This document shows positions 34,037-41,801 of a DNA stretch of 64,000 bases, piece after piece. The translations under genes were made by a program, and so were the position numbers. The notes beneath the pieces are model-generated. The model was not told the DNA's origin and searched no databases. It saw nothing but the letters and a program-made list of their open reading frames with translations. Position 1 is the first letter of the stretch. Each line of letters opens with the position of its first letter. This stretch comes from Flavobacterium collinsii (GTDB taxonomy: Bacteria > Bacteroidota > Bacteroidia > Flavobacteriales > Flavobacteriaceae), in NCBI RefSeq assembly GCF_902804485.1, contig NZ_CADCST010000093.1, forward strand, positions 52,406 through 116,405, in the 5' to 3' direction.

Positions 34037-34594
34037 ATGTTTGAACAATTAACACAATTAGTACAACAATACGGAGGTGATGCAGTGGTAAACAATGCTG
34101 CTGTCCCAAATGAGCATAATGAAGCGGTTATACAAGAAACTAGTTCTTCAATATTTTCAGGATTGCAAAAAATTGCTTCAGAAGGAGGTGCAGAACAATT
34201 GGCAGGCTTATTCAACGGAACTTCAAAGTTAGACAGTTCTAATCCTGTTGTACAGCAAATAACACAGCAATTGAGCGGTAGTCTTGGTGAAAAATTCGGA
34301 TTAAGCAGCGCCGATTCAGCTGGTGTCGCTTCAGGCATGATTCCACAGGTTTTGAGTTCTTTAGTAAACAAAGCAAAAGATCCAAACGACAGTAGCTTTA
34401 ATATTTCAGATATTATAAGCTCAATCTCCGGAAACAGCGGACAGGCTTCTGGCATCATGGATACCATCAATAAATACGGAATGCAGTTTGGCCTCGACCA
34501 AAATAACGACGGAAAAGTAGACGTAGCCGATGCAATGGCACTCACCAAAAGCGGAGGTCTTGGCGGTTTACTAGGGAAATTGTTTGGGAAATAG
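34037..34594 (+). CDS. DUF937 family protein with a C-terminal EF-hand-like loop
   Basis: This 185-residue protein has no signal peptide. The body is a DUF937 helical region (MFEQLTQLVQQYGGDAV and later). Near the C-terminus (about 154-167) is DQNNDGKVDVAD, matching a calcium-binding EF-hand loop (D-x-N-x-D-G-x-x-D). It ends in a Gly/Leu-rich tail. DUF937 function is unknown. It stands alone between serA and a lipoprotein gene, with terminators on both sides. Calcium binding is inferred from the loop only. Confidence 0.85.
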   Translation: MFEQLTQLVQQYGGDAVVNNAAVPNEHNEAVIQETSSSIFSGLQKIASEGGAEQLAGLFNGTSKLDSSNPVVQQITQQLSGSLGEKFGLSSADSAGVASGMIPQVLSSLVNKAKDPNDSSFNISDIISSISGNSGQASGIMDTINKYGMQFGLDQNNDGKVDVADAMALTKSGGLGGLLGKLFGK

Positions 34595-34600
34595 TTTCTT

Positions 34601-34760
34601 TTTGAGGGACAAAGGCTCAAAGTTACAAAGGTCCACAGGTCTCAACCAAAGCAATAAAAAGTCTGTTTACATTCATGTAAACAGACTTTTCTCTTTTATA
34701 GAACTAAGTTACAACAAACCTTTTAAACCTATGCGACTTTGAACCTTTGAACCTTTGTTT
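34601..34760. repeat. Octamer repeat flanking a terminator
   Basis: On the left are units of the form CAAAGNNN (34610-34648); on the right are complementary units CTTTGAAC and CCTTTGAA (34736-34758). They flank the terminator at 34657-34690, so the whole block can fold as one long imperfect hairpin. Confidence 0.6.
34657..34690 (+). terminator. Intrinsic terminator after the DUF937 gene
   Basis: AAAAGTCTGTTTACAT pairs perfectly with ATGTAAACAGACTTTT (16 bp), followed by TCTCTTTT. It is nested in the octamer repeat block. Confidence 0.85.
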
Positions 34761-34825
34761 ACAAACTGTTAAATCTCCAAACCTTTTCCTCATTTATTTG
34801 TAAATTTAGGGTTCAAACAAAAATT

Positions 34826-35266
34826 ATGAAAAAATATCTTTTTATACTAGTCCTTCTGTTTACGATAATAGCATGCTCAACAGCTTCAAAAAATACTGTT
34901 TCTGCAAAAAAATCCTCTAAACCAATTGCTGCTGTAAATGATACAGTACGAATTGCCAATGATTCTTTAGAATATGAGGTTATCATCATCGATAATGGTT
35001 TTAGTACCTGGCTGGCTTCGAGAGCACTTCCGCGAAATTATTATTCGTTAACTTATCTCGAAAACAAGAATAATTTGTACGTGACAGAATGGAACAATCG
35101 TGTTTTACAACCACAACGTTACGACCCCAATTTATATGAAATGAGGATTGATTACCAGCCAACGATTCATTATGGCTACGAAGTAAATTATCTGATTTAT
35201 AACTATATGATTTATTTTCAAAATACACACAAACAAAAGCTCGGAGGTTATGTTCCTATAAGATAA
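34826..35266 (+). CDS. DUF6146 family lipoprotein
   Basis: This 146-residue protein has a lipobox (TIIACS, Cys at about 17), a Ser/Lys-rich linker and a compact domain rich in Tyr and Asn (WLASRALPRNYYS). It matches my memory of the Bacteroidota DUF6146 family, whose function is unknown. It is envelope-anchored by the lipid. The next gene starts 33 bases downstream on the same strand and the two are probably co-transcribed. Confidence 0.82.
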   Translation: MKKYLFILVLLFTIIACSTASKNTVSAKKSSKPIAAVNDTVRIANDSLEYEVIIIDNGFSTWLASRALPRNYYSLTYLENKNNLYVTEWNNRVLQPQRYDPNLYEMRIDYQPTIHYGYEVNYLIYNYMIYFQNTHKQKLGGYVPIR

Positions 35267-35299
35267 TGTTCTTATATTTGTAATCGTTACAAATAAAGA

Positions 35300-35617
35300 A
35301 TGAACAGACTAAAGAAACGTTGGGGTATTACCTCAAATGTACAAGCCATTATAATACTAATTGTTTTTGCCATCACAGGATCGGCATCTGCATGGCTGTC
35401 TAAACCCTTTTGCGTTTTACTAGGCATTACCAAAGAAGATTTTGGAGGCTGGTTTACTTTGATCCGATTGCTGATTATTTTTCCAATCTATCAGGTTTTA
35501 TTAGTCGCCATTGGTACACTGTTTGGGCAATTCCGTTTCTTTTGGAATTTTGAAAAGAAAATGCTTAAAAATATGGGACTGGGATTCTTGTTTAAAGATA
35601 AAGAGCCTAAATCTTAA
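35300..35617 (+). CDS. DUF6787 family membrane protein
   Basis: This 105-residue protein has two hydrophobic segments (about 14-35 and 50-72) and the pattern MNRLKKRWGI at the start, recalled from DUF6787 proteins of Flavobacteriia. Function is unknown. It has a basic cytoplasmic C-terminus (KKMLKNMGLGFL). It pairs with the DUF6146 lipoprotein gene upstream. Confidence 0.75.
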   Translation: MNRLKKRWGITSNVQAIIILIVFAITGSASAWLSKPFCVLLGITKEDFGGWFTLIRLLIIFPIYQVLLVAIGTLFGQFRFFWNFEKKMLKNMGLGFLFKDKEPKS

Positions 35618-35665
35618 CTTACCTTAAAAAGTACAAAATCGATTAAAAAGATTTAAGATTGCTCC

Positions 35666-35959
35666 TTACTTCCTTTTCTGAAAAAAGTAAGTATAAATCC
35701 AGGTTATTGTAAACGAAGGAATAATATCGGTTCCCGGAAGTATTTCTTCCACAAAAGTCAGCACACTTGCTACTTTTCCTACTCTTCCCGGGTACATTCT
35801 GATCATGATAAAAGCCGCTATTGGCGCCCAGATCAAATCAGCAATCTCTGCAACCCCCAGTATACTGTAGGTTAGCATTCCTATCCCATCCAAAATCAGC
35901 CCCAAAAGGAGTTTCTTTGTTCTATCATCATGTATTACATTGGCTTCCTGCATTTTCAT
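35666..35959 (-). CDS. Small membrane protein of unknown function
   Basis: This 97-residue protein has two to three hydrophobic segments (about 18-36, 40-55 and 75-93) and a basic C-terminal end, FFQKRK. A second ATG two codons in (35953) could be the start. I do not recognise a family with confidence. It is isolated and convergent with the DUF6787 gene, 48 bases away, with no obvious terminator between. Confidence 0.6.
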   Translation of the reverse strand: MKMQEANVIHDDRTKKLLLGLILDGIGMLTYSILGVAEIADLIWAPIAAFIMIRMYPGRVGKVASVLTFVEEILPGTDIIPSFTITWIYTYFFQKRK

Positions 35960-36277
35960 CGTATTTAGAAATTCGAATTTAAAAAGAATTCTTTAAAACT
36001 AACTTATTTTTTGATCGTAATTTATTTCTTAATTCCCACCTTTTCAACGCTTTTCATTACCAAAAAGCATATCCTTCAATCTTCTCCCAAAAACCAAGCC
36101 GATTATTTAGTAGTGATTTTTTTTGTTCTCTTAGCTTTTTCCAATTCCACAAAATTGAGATTGTCATTGTCATTGATATTATCATTGATATTGCTCTTAA
36201 AAACTTGTTCTTAAAATTCTGTTAGCTGCATTTTTATATCGGAAGAATCTTTGTTTCTTTGTAGAAACAGTTTCAAA
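35960..36277. other. Spacer with a hexamer repeat
   Basis: No convincing gene is present in this 318-base spacer. Six degenerate hexamers (ATTGTC, ATTGTC, ATTGAT, ATTATC, ATTGAT, ATTGCT) lie at 36160-36195. The rest is T-rich. The ABC ATPase gene begins at its right edge. Confidence 0.5.
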
Positions 36278-37156
36278 ATGATCCACGCAAAAAATATACA
36301 TAAGTTTTACGACAAATTAGAAGTTTTAAAAGGAGTCGATCTACACATTAAAAAAGGAGAAATTGTTTCAATTGTTGGCGCATCAGGTGCAGGAAAAACA
36401 ACGCTCTTACAAATTTTAGGAACCTTAGACAAACCTGAAAGAAATGCTGCCTCTTCCCTGACTATCAATGGAGAAAATGTATTAAAATTGCAGGACACTG
36501 AAACGGACAATTCAAAAGAGGAAAAAAGATTCAAAATTGTATCTTGGATTGGCGTTTTGTATTCCATTTTATTATTGGTTTATCTAGTCTTCTTCAGAAC
36601 TAAAAATGAGGATGATTTATTGGAATATGTCGCACTTTTTGCTTTCTCGCAGCCTATCTTGTCAGTACTCATCTATTTGAACCGTTATTTTAAAAAGAAG
36701 AGCAAAAAGGACAAGATATTGTCTAATTTCCGAAATTTAAATTTAGGCTTTATCTTCCAGTTTCACCAATTATTACCTGAATTTACGGCGCTGGAAAACG
36801 TTTGTATCCCGGCTTATATGGCCAATAAACCTAAGGCTGAAGCAGAAAACGAAGCAAAAAAAATCTTAGAATACTTGGGATTATCACATCGCATACATCA
36901 TAAACCAAATGAACTTTCGGGAGGAGAGCAGCAAAGAGTCGCTGTCGCAAGAGCATTAATCAATAAACCCGATGTTATTTTTGCCGATGAACCTTCGGGA
37001 AATCTGGACACGCATTCGGCCGAAAATTTACACCAGTTGTTCTTCCAGCTTCGCGATGAATTTGGACAAACTTTTGTAATTGTAACCCACAATGAAGAAT
37101 TGGCTAATATGGCCGACAGAAAGTTAATAATGGTTGACGGATTAATTAGCAATTAA
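36278..37156 (+). CDS. LolD-like ABC ATPase with an inserted hydrophobic domain
   Basis: This 292-residue ABC ATPase has Walker [10 protein letters not shown] (34-42), Q-loop Q161 ([18 protein letters not shown], typical of LolD/MacB), signature LSGGEQQR (213-220), Walker B VIFADEPS (233-240) and the switch His (H271). Between the first beta-lobe and the Q-loop, residues about 76-147 form an insertion with two hydrophobic segments (about 86-106 and 116-135) and a Lys-rich end. LolD proteins are usually about 220-230 residues. The frame is intact and all ATPase motifs are present. The open frame runs to a TTG at 36251; the ATG at 36278 ([12 protein letters not shown]) is the family start. No permease gene is adjacent. 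The lipoprotein-release role is inferred. Confidence 0.88.
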   Translation: MIHAKNIHKFYDKLEVLKGVDLHIKKGEIVSIVGASGAGKTTLLQILGTLDKPERNAASSLTINGENVLKLQDTETDNSKEEKRFKIVSWIGVLYSILLLVYLVFFRTKNEDDLLEYVALFAFSQPILSVLIYLNRYFKKKSKKDKILSNFRNLNLGFIFQFHQLLPEFTALENVCIPAYMANKPKAEAENEAKKILEYLGLSHRIHHKPNELSGGEQQRVAVARALINKPDVIFADEPSGNLDTHSAENLHQLFFQLRDEFGQTFVIVTHNEELANMADRKLIMVDGLISN

Positions 37157-37195
37157 GAACTCCACAACAATCCATTAGCATCTTTCCTTTTAATT

Positions 37196-37960
37196 ATGAC
37201 ACAAAAAGAACTCAAAGAATTCCTGGACGAAAAAGTAATTCAATACAACAACCTCGATTTTATCGACAGTGACCCTGTGCAGATTCCTCATTTGTTTACT
37301 CAGAAAGAAGACATCGAAATTGCTGGCTTTTTAAGCGCAACGATCGCTTGGGGAAATCGTAAAATGATTATCCGGAACTCACATCAAATGATGGAGTTAA
37401 TGGGAAATACTCCTTATGATTTTGTGATGTCGCATTCGGATGAAGATCTGGAACGTCTTGAAAATTTTGTACACCGCACTTTTAACGGAAAAGACTTTTC
37501 AGGTTTTATAAAAGGACTACGTCATATTTACCAAAACCACAATGGCCTGGAAGCAGTTTTTGCCAAAAATCAGGAAGCCGACAGTCTGCAGAAAAGCATC
37601 AGCGAATTCAAAAAAATATTTTTCGAGATCGATCATTTACCGAGAACTCAAAAACACATTTCAGATCCGCTAAACAATTCGGCTGCAAAAAGAATCAACA
37701 TGTACCTGCGCTGGATGGTGCGTCAGGATACAAAAGGTGTTGATTTAGGAATCTGGAAAACAATTTCTCCTGCTTTATTGTCCTGTCCCCTTGATGTACA
37801 TTCCGGCAATGTAGCCCGAAAACTAGGAATCCTAACCCGAAAACAAAATGACGGAAAGGCCTTAACAGAACTTGACCTGAAACTCCGAAAAATGGATCCG
37901 CTCGATCCGGTAAAATACGACTTTGCTCTTTTCGGATTGGGCGTTTTTGAAGGATTCTAA
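37196..37960 (+). CDS. TIGR02757 / DUF2400 family protein
   Basis: This 254-residue protein matches the TIGR02757 (DUF2400) family, found in many Bacteroidota and other bacteria with unknown biochemical function. Conserved stretches include IAGFLSATIAWGNRKMI near residues 43-59 and the C-terminal LDPVKYDFALFGLGV. No signal peptide or membrane helix is visible. It starts 39 bases after the ABC ATPase gene on the same strand. Confidence 0.88.
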   Translation: MTQKELKEFLDEKVIQYNNLDFIDSDPVQIPHLFTQKEDIEIAGFLSATIAWGNRKMIIRNSHQMMELMGNTPYDFVMSHSDEDLERLENFVHRTFNGKDFSGFIKGLRHIYQNHNGLEAVFAKNQEADSLQKSISEFKKIFFEIDHLPRTQKHISDPLNNSAAKRINMYLRWMVRQDTKGVDLGIWKTISPALLSCPLDVHSGNVARKLGILTRKQNDGKALTELDLKLRKMDPLDPVKYDFALFGLGVFEGF

Positions 37961-38031
37961 GCCCGGTAAAGCAACCTTTCATTAGCTTTATTCTGTTTTT
38001 TTTCGTAATTTCACTCTATAAAGCAATATTT

Positions 38032-39093
38032 ATGGAGCATTTTATAGGTTATATAAAACACTACGCCATCCCATTATTTGTATTTACAAGTTTAGCTTTA
38101 GCACTTGCCTTAATACTCAAAAGAATTCATTATCAATACACGCTACCTTACAGACATCATATTATACGAAAATCTGAAATTTTCCTGACTGAGATTACAC
38201 TCTCAAAACCGGAGAAAAGCATACTAAAATATAAAATTGCCAAGTTTAAATCCGAAATTCCCATTCATAAAAACTGGTGCAAAAACATGCTGATCGAAGA
38301 TATGATTCGGATGAAAAGCAACTTAAAAGGAAAAACAGCCAAAAACATTCTTCTTATTTACAAACAGCTCGACTTAAATCACTATTCAGCAAGTTTACTT
38401 CGGGACTTCAGAAAGTATAAAAAATGCGATGGCATTTATCATTTTCAGGCCTTGGGATACAAACCGGGAATTTCACTTTTAAAGAAATACCTGTATCATC
38501 CCAACAAAATCATTCGGTCAAATGCCAATGTTGCTTACCTGATTTTAACTCAGGGCGACTGGCAGGCAGTAAATAAAGTTCCTGTAAAAGTATCTATTAC
38601 CACTACAATAAAAATAATGGATGTATTGCATTCCCAAAACATCCCAATTCCACCGGAAATAGACAATTGGATCGAATCCGACAATCCCACTATTTTGAAA
38701 TTAGCAGTAATGACAATGGTCTTTTACAATTACAGAAACAAATCACAAGAGATCATTAAATTACTCAAACATGAAAATAAAAGTCTAAGGACAGATGTTA
38801 TCATCGCCATTCGGGATCTATACCTATACGAAGCCGAAAGTGATTTACTGTCACAGTTTGAACAGGAGAATATCGAAATACAATTAGAAATTCTGGACGC
38901 GCTGGCCGTAATAGGTTCTGAGAAAACAATTTCGTTTTTAAATACCCAAATTCCAAAAGAAGAAATCAAGGACCTTAAATTAAAAATGGTATCGGCTTTA
39001 AACAATCTTAATGCTGTTCGTTTGGATGTAATAGGAACACAAGATAAGGATACGCAAAAAATGATTAATCACATTAGAAAATTACAACTATGA
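38032..39093 (+). CDS. Membrane-anchored HEAT-repeat protein
   Basis: This 353-residue protein has one N-terminal membrane helix (about 10-28) and a long alpha-helical domain with HEAT-like repeats, most visible from about 150 onward (LLKHENKSLRTDVIIAIRDL and LQLEILDALAVIGSEKT-like repeats). No catalytic motif is seen. It is the first gene of a tight five-gene run, and its stop overlaps the start of the GT2 gene by 4 bases (ATGA). A scaffold for the synthase is a reasonable inference. Confidence 0.82.
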   Translation: MEHFIGYIKHYAIPLFVFTSLALALALILKRIHYQYTLPYRHHIIRKSEIFLTEITLSKPEKSILKYKIAKFKSEIPIHKNWCKNMLIEDMIRMKSNLKGKTAKNILLIYKQLDLNHYSASLLRDFRKYKKCDGIYHFQALGYKPGISLLKKYLYHPNKIIRSNANVAYLILTQGDWQAVNKVPVKVSITTTIKIMDVLHSQNIPIPPEIDNWIESDNPTILKLAVMTMVFYNYRNKSQEIIKLLKHENKSLRTDVIIAIRDLYLYEAESDLLSQFEQENIEIQLEILDALAVIGSEKTISFLNTQIPKEEIKDLKLKMVSALNNLNAVRLDVIGTQDKDTQKMINHIRKLQL

Positions 39094-40526
39094 TTCCGGA
39101 TTTTCTATCACATATGATTCGCTGCTACGATATTTTTGTCGCCTATTTTTCTGTTGGATATATTTTGTTCTACATATTCCTCTCTGTTTTATCCTATTGG
39201 GCAATTATAAAACACTTGAAATATCAAAAATATCTGGATGAGGAGGTTTTACTTCGTTCCAACCACATACTAGGCGTTTCTATTGTAGCTCCCGCTTTTA
39301 ACGAAGGCGTAAATATTGTTTACAATGTCAAATCCCTCCTTTCTTTAACCTATCCAAAATACGAAATCATTATTGTCAATGACGGAAGTTCTGACGATAC
39401 ACTCGAAAAACTTATTGCAGAATTTGATCTGGTTAAGATTGATTTTTATTACCAGGAAAAAATAGCCACACAACCCGTTCGCGGACACTATAAATCAAAA
39501 AATCCCGTTTATTCAAAACTACTGATTGTAGACAAGATAAACGGAAAAAGCAAAGCCGACGCTACAAATGCCGGAATAAACTCCTCGCAATACCCATTAT
39601 TTTTATGTACCGATGTGGATTGTATTTTAAAAAGAGATACTATTCTAAAACTGGCTAAACCGTTCATGGAAAACGAAACCCGTGTGATTGCCTGTGGCGC
39701 CGGAATCAGGATTTCAAACTCCTGTGAAATAAAGGAAGGTTTTTTGTTTAAAGTCCACTATCCTAAAGAATGGTATCCACGTTTTCAGGAATTAGAATAT
39801 GTACGTTCTTTTATCTTTGGAAGAATGGCCTGGAGTCAGCTAAACGGTTTGCTACTGGTTTCGGGAGGTCTGGGTATGTTTGATAAAGATATTGTGATTA
39901 AAGCAGGCGGATACTGGCACCAGTCTTTGGGTGAAGATATGGAACTTGTGACACGAATGCGCAGATACATGCACGACAATAAAGAGAAGTTTTTAATCAA
40001 ATACATCCCCGAATCACTTTGCTGGACCGAAGTTCCAAGTACCAGAAAAATATTCTTACGGCAACGCATCCGCTGGGCAAGAGGATTGGTGCAAACCTTA
40101 CAACTGCATCGAAAAATGTTTTTAAATCCAAAATACGGACGAACCGCCTTCTTAGTGTTACCGTACTTTTTTAGTTTTGAATTTTTGGTTCCGATCGTCG
40201 AATTTGTTGGTATTCTAACCCTGATTTCAAGTTTTATATTTGGAATGATCGATTACCAGTACCTGCTAATCATAAGCCTTTTGGTTTATTTATTTTACCT
40301 CTCCATTACCATAATATCCATATTAATCGATGAAATACTGTATAAAAGTTATGCAAATTATAAAGAACTAATGATTCTTATCGGGATGGCTGCTATTGAA
40401 CCTTTTGTTTACCATCCTGTAACGATTTATGCCTCATTAAAAGGCTACTGGCTCTTCTTCCGCAGAAAAGAACAAAACTGGGGCGTTATGATTCGAAAAG
40501 GATATGCAAGTCCAACTAAAAAATAA
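39090..40526 (+). CDS. Processive family 2 glycosyltransferase (polysaccharide synthase)
   Basis: This 478-residue inner-membrane beta-glycosyltransferase has a TM helix (about 15-40) and a GT-A domain with DGS (98-100), the DxD-type DVD (175-177), GED (281-283) with the catalytic-base Asp, and QRIRW (325-329). Four or so TM helices follow from about 353 to 455. That combination marks processive synthases such as BcsA, PgaC and HasA. No PilZ domain is present, so direct c-di-GMP control of the BcsA type is unlikely. It overlaps the HEAT gene by 4 bases, and the YaiO gene follows 7 bases later. The sugar polymer is not inferable. Confidence 0.92.
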   Translation: MIPDFLSHMIRCYDIFVAYFSVGYILFYIFLSVLSYWAIIKHLKYQKYLDEEVLLRSNHILGVSIVAPAFNEGVNIVYNVKSLLSLTYPKYEIIIVNDGSSDDTLEKLIAEFDLVKIDFYYQEKIATQPVRGHYKSKNPVYSKLLIVDKINGKSKADATNAGINSSQYPLFLCTDVDCILKRDTILKLAKPFMENETRVIACGAGIRISNSCEIKEGFLFKVHYPKEWYPRFQELEYVRSFIFGRMAWSQLNGLLLVSGGLGMFDKDIVIKAGGYWHQSLGEDMELVTRMRRYMHDNKEKFLIKYIPESLCWTEVPSTRKIFLRQRIRWARGLVQTLQLHRKMFLNPKYGRTAFLVLPYFFSFEFLVPIVEFVGILTLISSFIFGMIDYQYLLIISLLVYLFYLSITIISILIDEILYKSYANYKELMILIGMAAIEPFVYHPVTIYASLKGYWLFFRRKEQNWGVMIRKGYASPTKK

Positions 40527-40533
40527 TGGGATT

Positions 40534-41796
40534 ATGAACCATAACAGAAATATACATTTTATAAAACTGCTTATCTGCTTCTTTTTATTAGCCTTTCAAA
40601 CGGTTAAAGGACAAAAAATAGATACGGATAGTCTTTTGACTGTAGTCATCAAAGACATGAAAAGCATCCGTCCAAATTATAAGGCCAATATTCAAAGAGC
40701 TTTATTAGGCAAAAAACTGGCCCCGAATTATCTTGATTTTTATCTTGTACTGGGACGAAATTACGACTTGACAAAAGCAAAAGACAGTGCCCGGTTTTAT
40801 TACAATTATGTAATAGATAAAAACCCAAAATACGAAGATGCCTATCTCTATCTGATTAATATGGATTTAGCAGTCAAAAATTATGATGACGCTCTGGACT
40901 TAACAGATAAAGCCATTGAGTTGTTTCCTGATAATAAAAACTTCCGACTTAAAAGAATTTCCATTTATTCTTTGCAAAACGACACTAAAAATGAAGAAAA
41001 AGAGCTAAAATCGATTCGGGCAAAATACCCCCATGATGCCGACATCGAACAGCGTCTTTTTACCTTATACTCTAAAACTAATATCGATCGTGCAGGTACT
41101 TACTACAACTACACCACAATTGATCGTGACGGTGTCGGCCCCTGGCATCTGGTAAGTACCGATTATATGCGGCAACGTACCTGGGGAAGCGTAATAGGAA
41201 GAGTCAGTTATGCAAAAAGACTGTCCTCCAATCTGGTTATGGCCAGCGGACTTCAGTTTGAAGTAGAATCCTATCTTTCGGGAAAGAAAAACAATTACTC
41301 TTATATCGATGTTGCCTACAGCAAAGACAGTGCTTTTCCAGAATGGAGACTGGGCTACTCCTATTTCTACAATTTCAACAAAGGCTGGGAGGCCGATTTA
41401 GGCTTCCGCTTCATCGAAATGCAGGACAACAGCAATTTAAAAACCTTAAATGTAGGCCTGGGGAAATACTTTGGCTCTTATTGGGTCAATTTAAGATCCT
41501 ATATTCAAAAAGAAGGCACTTCGTTAACTCTGACTTCGCGTTACTATTACGGAACTAAATTTGATTATGTTACTGTAATTGCGGGTTACGGAACTTCACC
41601 TGACGACCAGACCAGATCAGTAGAATATCAAAACAGAGCGGCTTTAAGCTCTTACAGATTAAGTGCCGGTTTTTATAAATTAATCAAAACCCATTATATT
41701 TTCGGTCTATTAATCACGGACAATCAACAAGAATACAGCCCGAAGAAATTTCAAAACGAACTTGATTTTGCTTTTATACTGCAATATAAATTCTAA
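40534..41796 (+). CDS. TPR plus YaiO-family outer-membrane beta-barrel protein
   Basis: The protein (420 residues from the ATG at 40534) has a signal peptide (about 5-26, ending VKGQ), TPR-like helices (about 60-165) and a C-terminal region of amphipathic strands of the YaiO outer-membrane barrel family, ending in an aromatic residue (FILQYKF). The frame extends to an ATG at 40504 within the GT2 gene, but 40534 sits at the signal peptide. E. coli yaiO is also next to a glycosyltransferase gene. The order TPR then barrel parallels PgaA and AlgK-AlgE export modules. Confidence 0.87.
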   Translation: MNHNRNIHFIKLLICFFLLAFQTVKGQKIDTDSLLTVVIKDMKSIRPNYKANIQRALLGKKLAPNYLDFYLVLGRNYDLTKAKDSARFYYNYVIDKNPKYEDAYLYLINMDLAVKNYDDALDLTDKAIELFPDNKNFRLKRISIYSLQNDTKNEEKELKSIRAKYPHDADIEQRLFTLYSKTNIDRAGTYYNYTTIDRDGVGPWHLVSTDYMRQRTWGSVIGRVSYAKRLSSNLVMASGLQFEVESYLSGKKNNYSYIDVAYSKDSAFPEWRLGYSYFYNFNKGWEADLGFRFIEMQDNSNLKTLNVGLGKYFGSYWVNLRSYIQKEGTSLTLTSRYYYGTKFDYVTVIAGYGTSPDDQTRSVEYQNRAALSSYRLSAGFYKLIKTHYIFGLLITDNQQEYSPKKFQNELDFAFILQYKF

Positions 41797-41801
41797 ATCG
41801 T

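Noticed and set aside
34021..34620. 199-residue minus-strand frame over the DUF937 gene
   Set aside because: It covers the DUF937 gene completely; the plus-strand product has the family pattern and EF-hand loop, while the minus product is Ser/Pro/Cys-rich without a domain.
36011..36214. Possible 67-residue hydrophobic protein on the plus strand
   Set aside because: It starts with TTG, its 3' half is the hexamer repeat ATTGTC/ATTGAT translated, and no conserved domain is visible.
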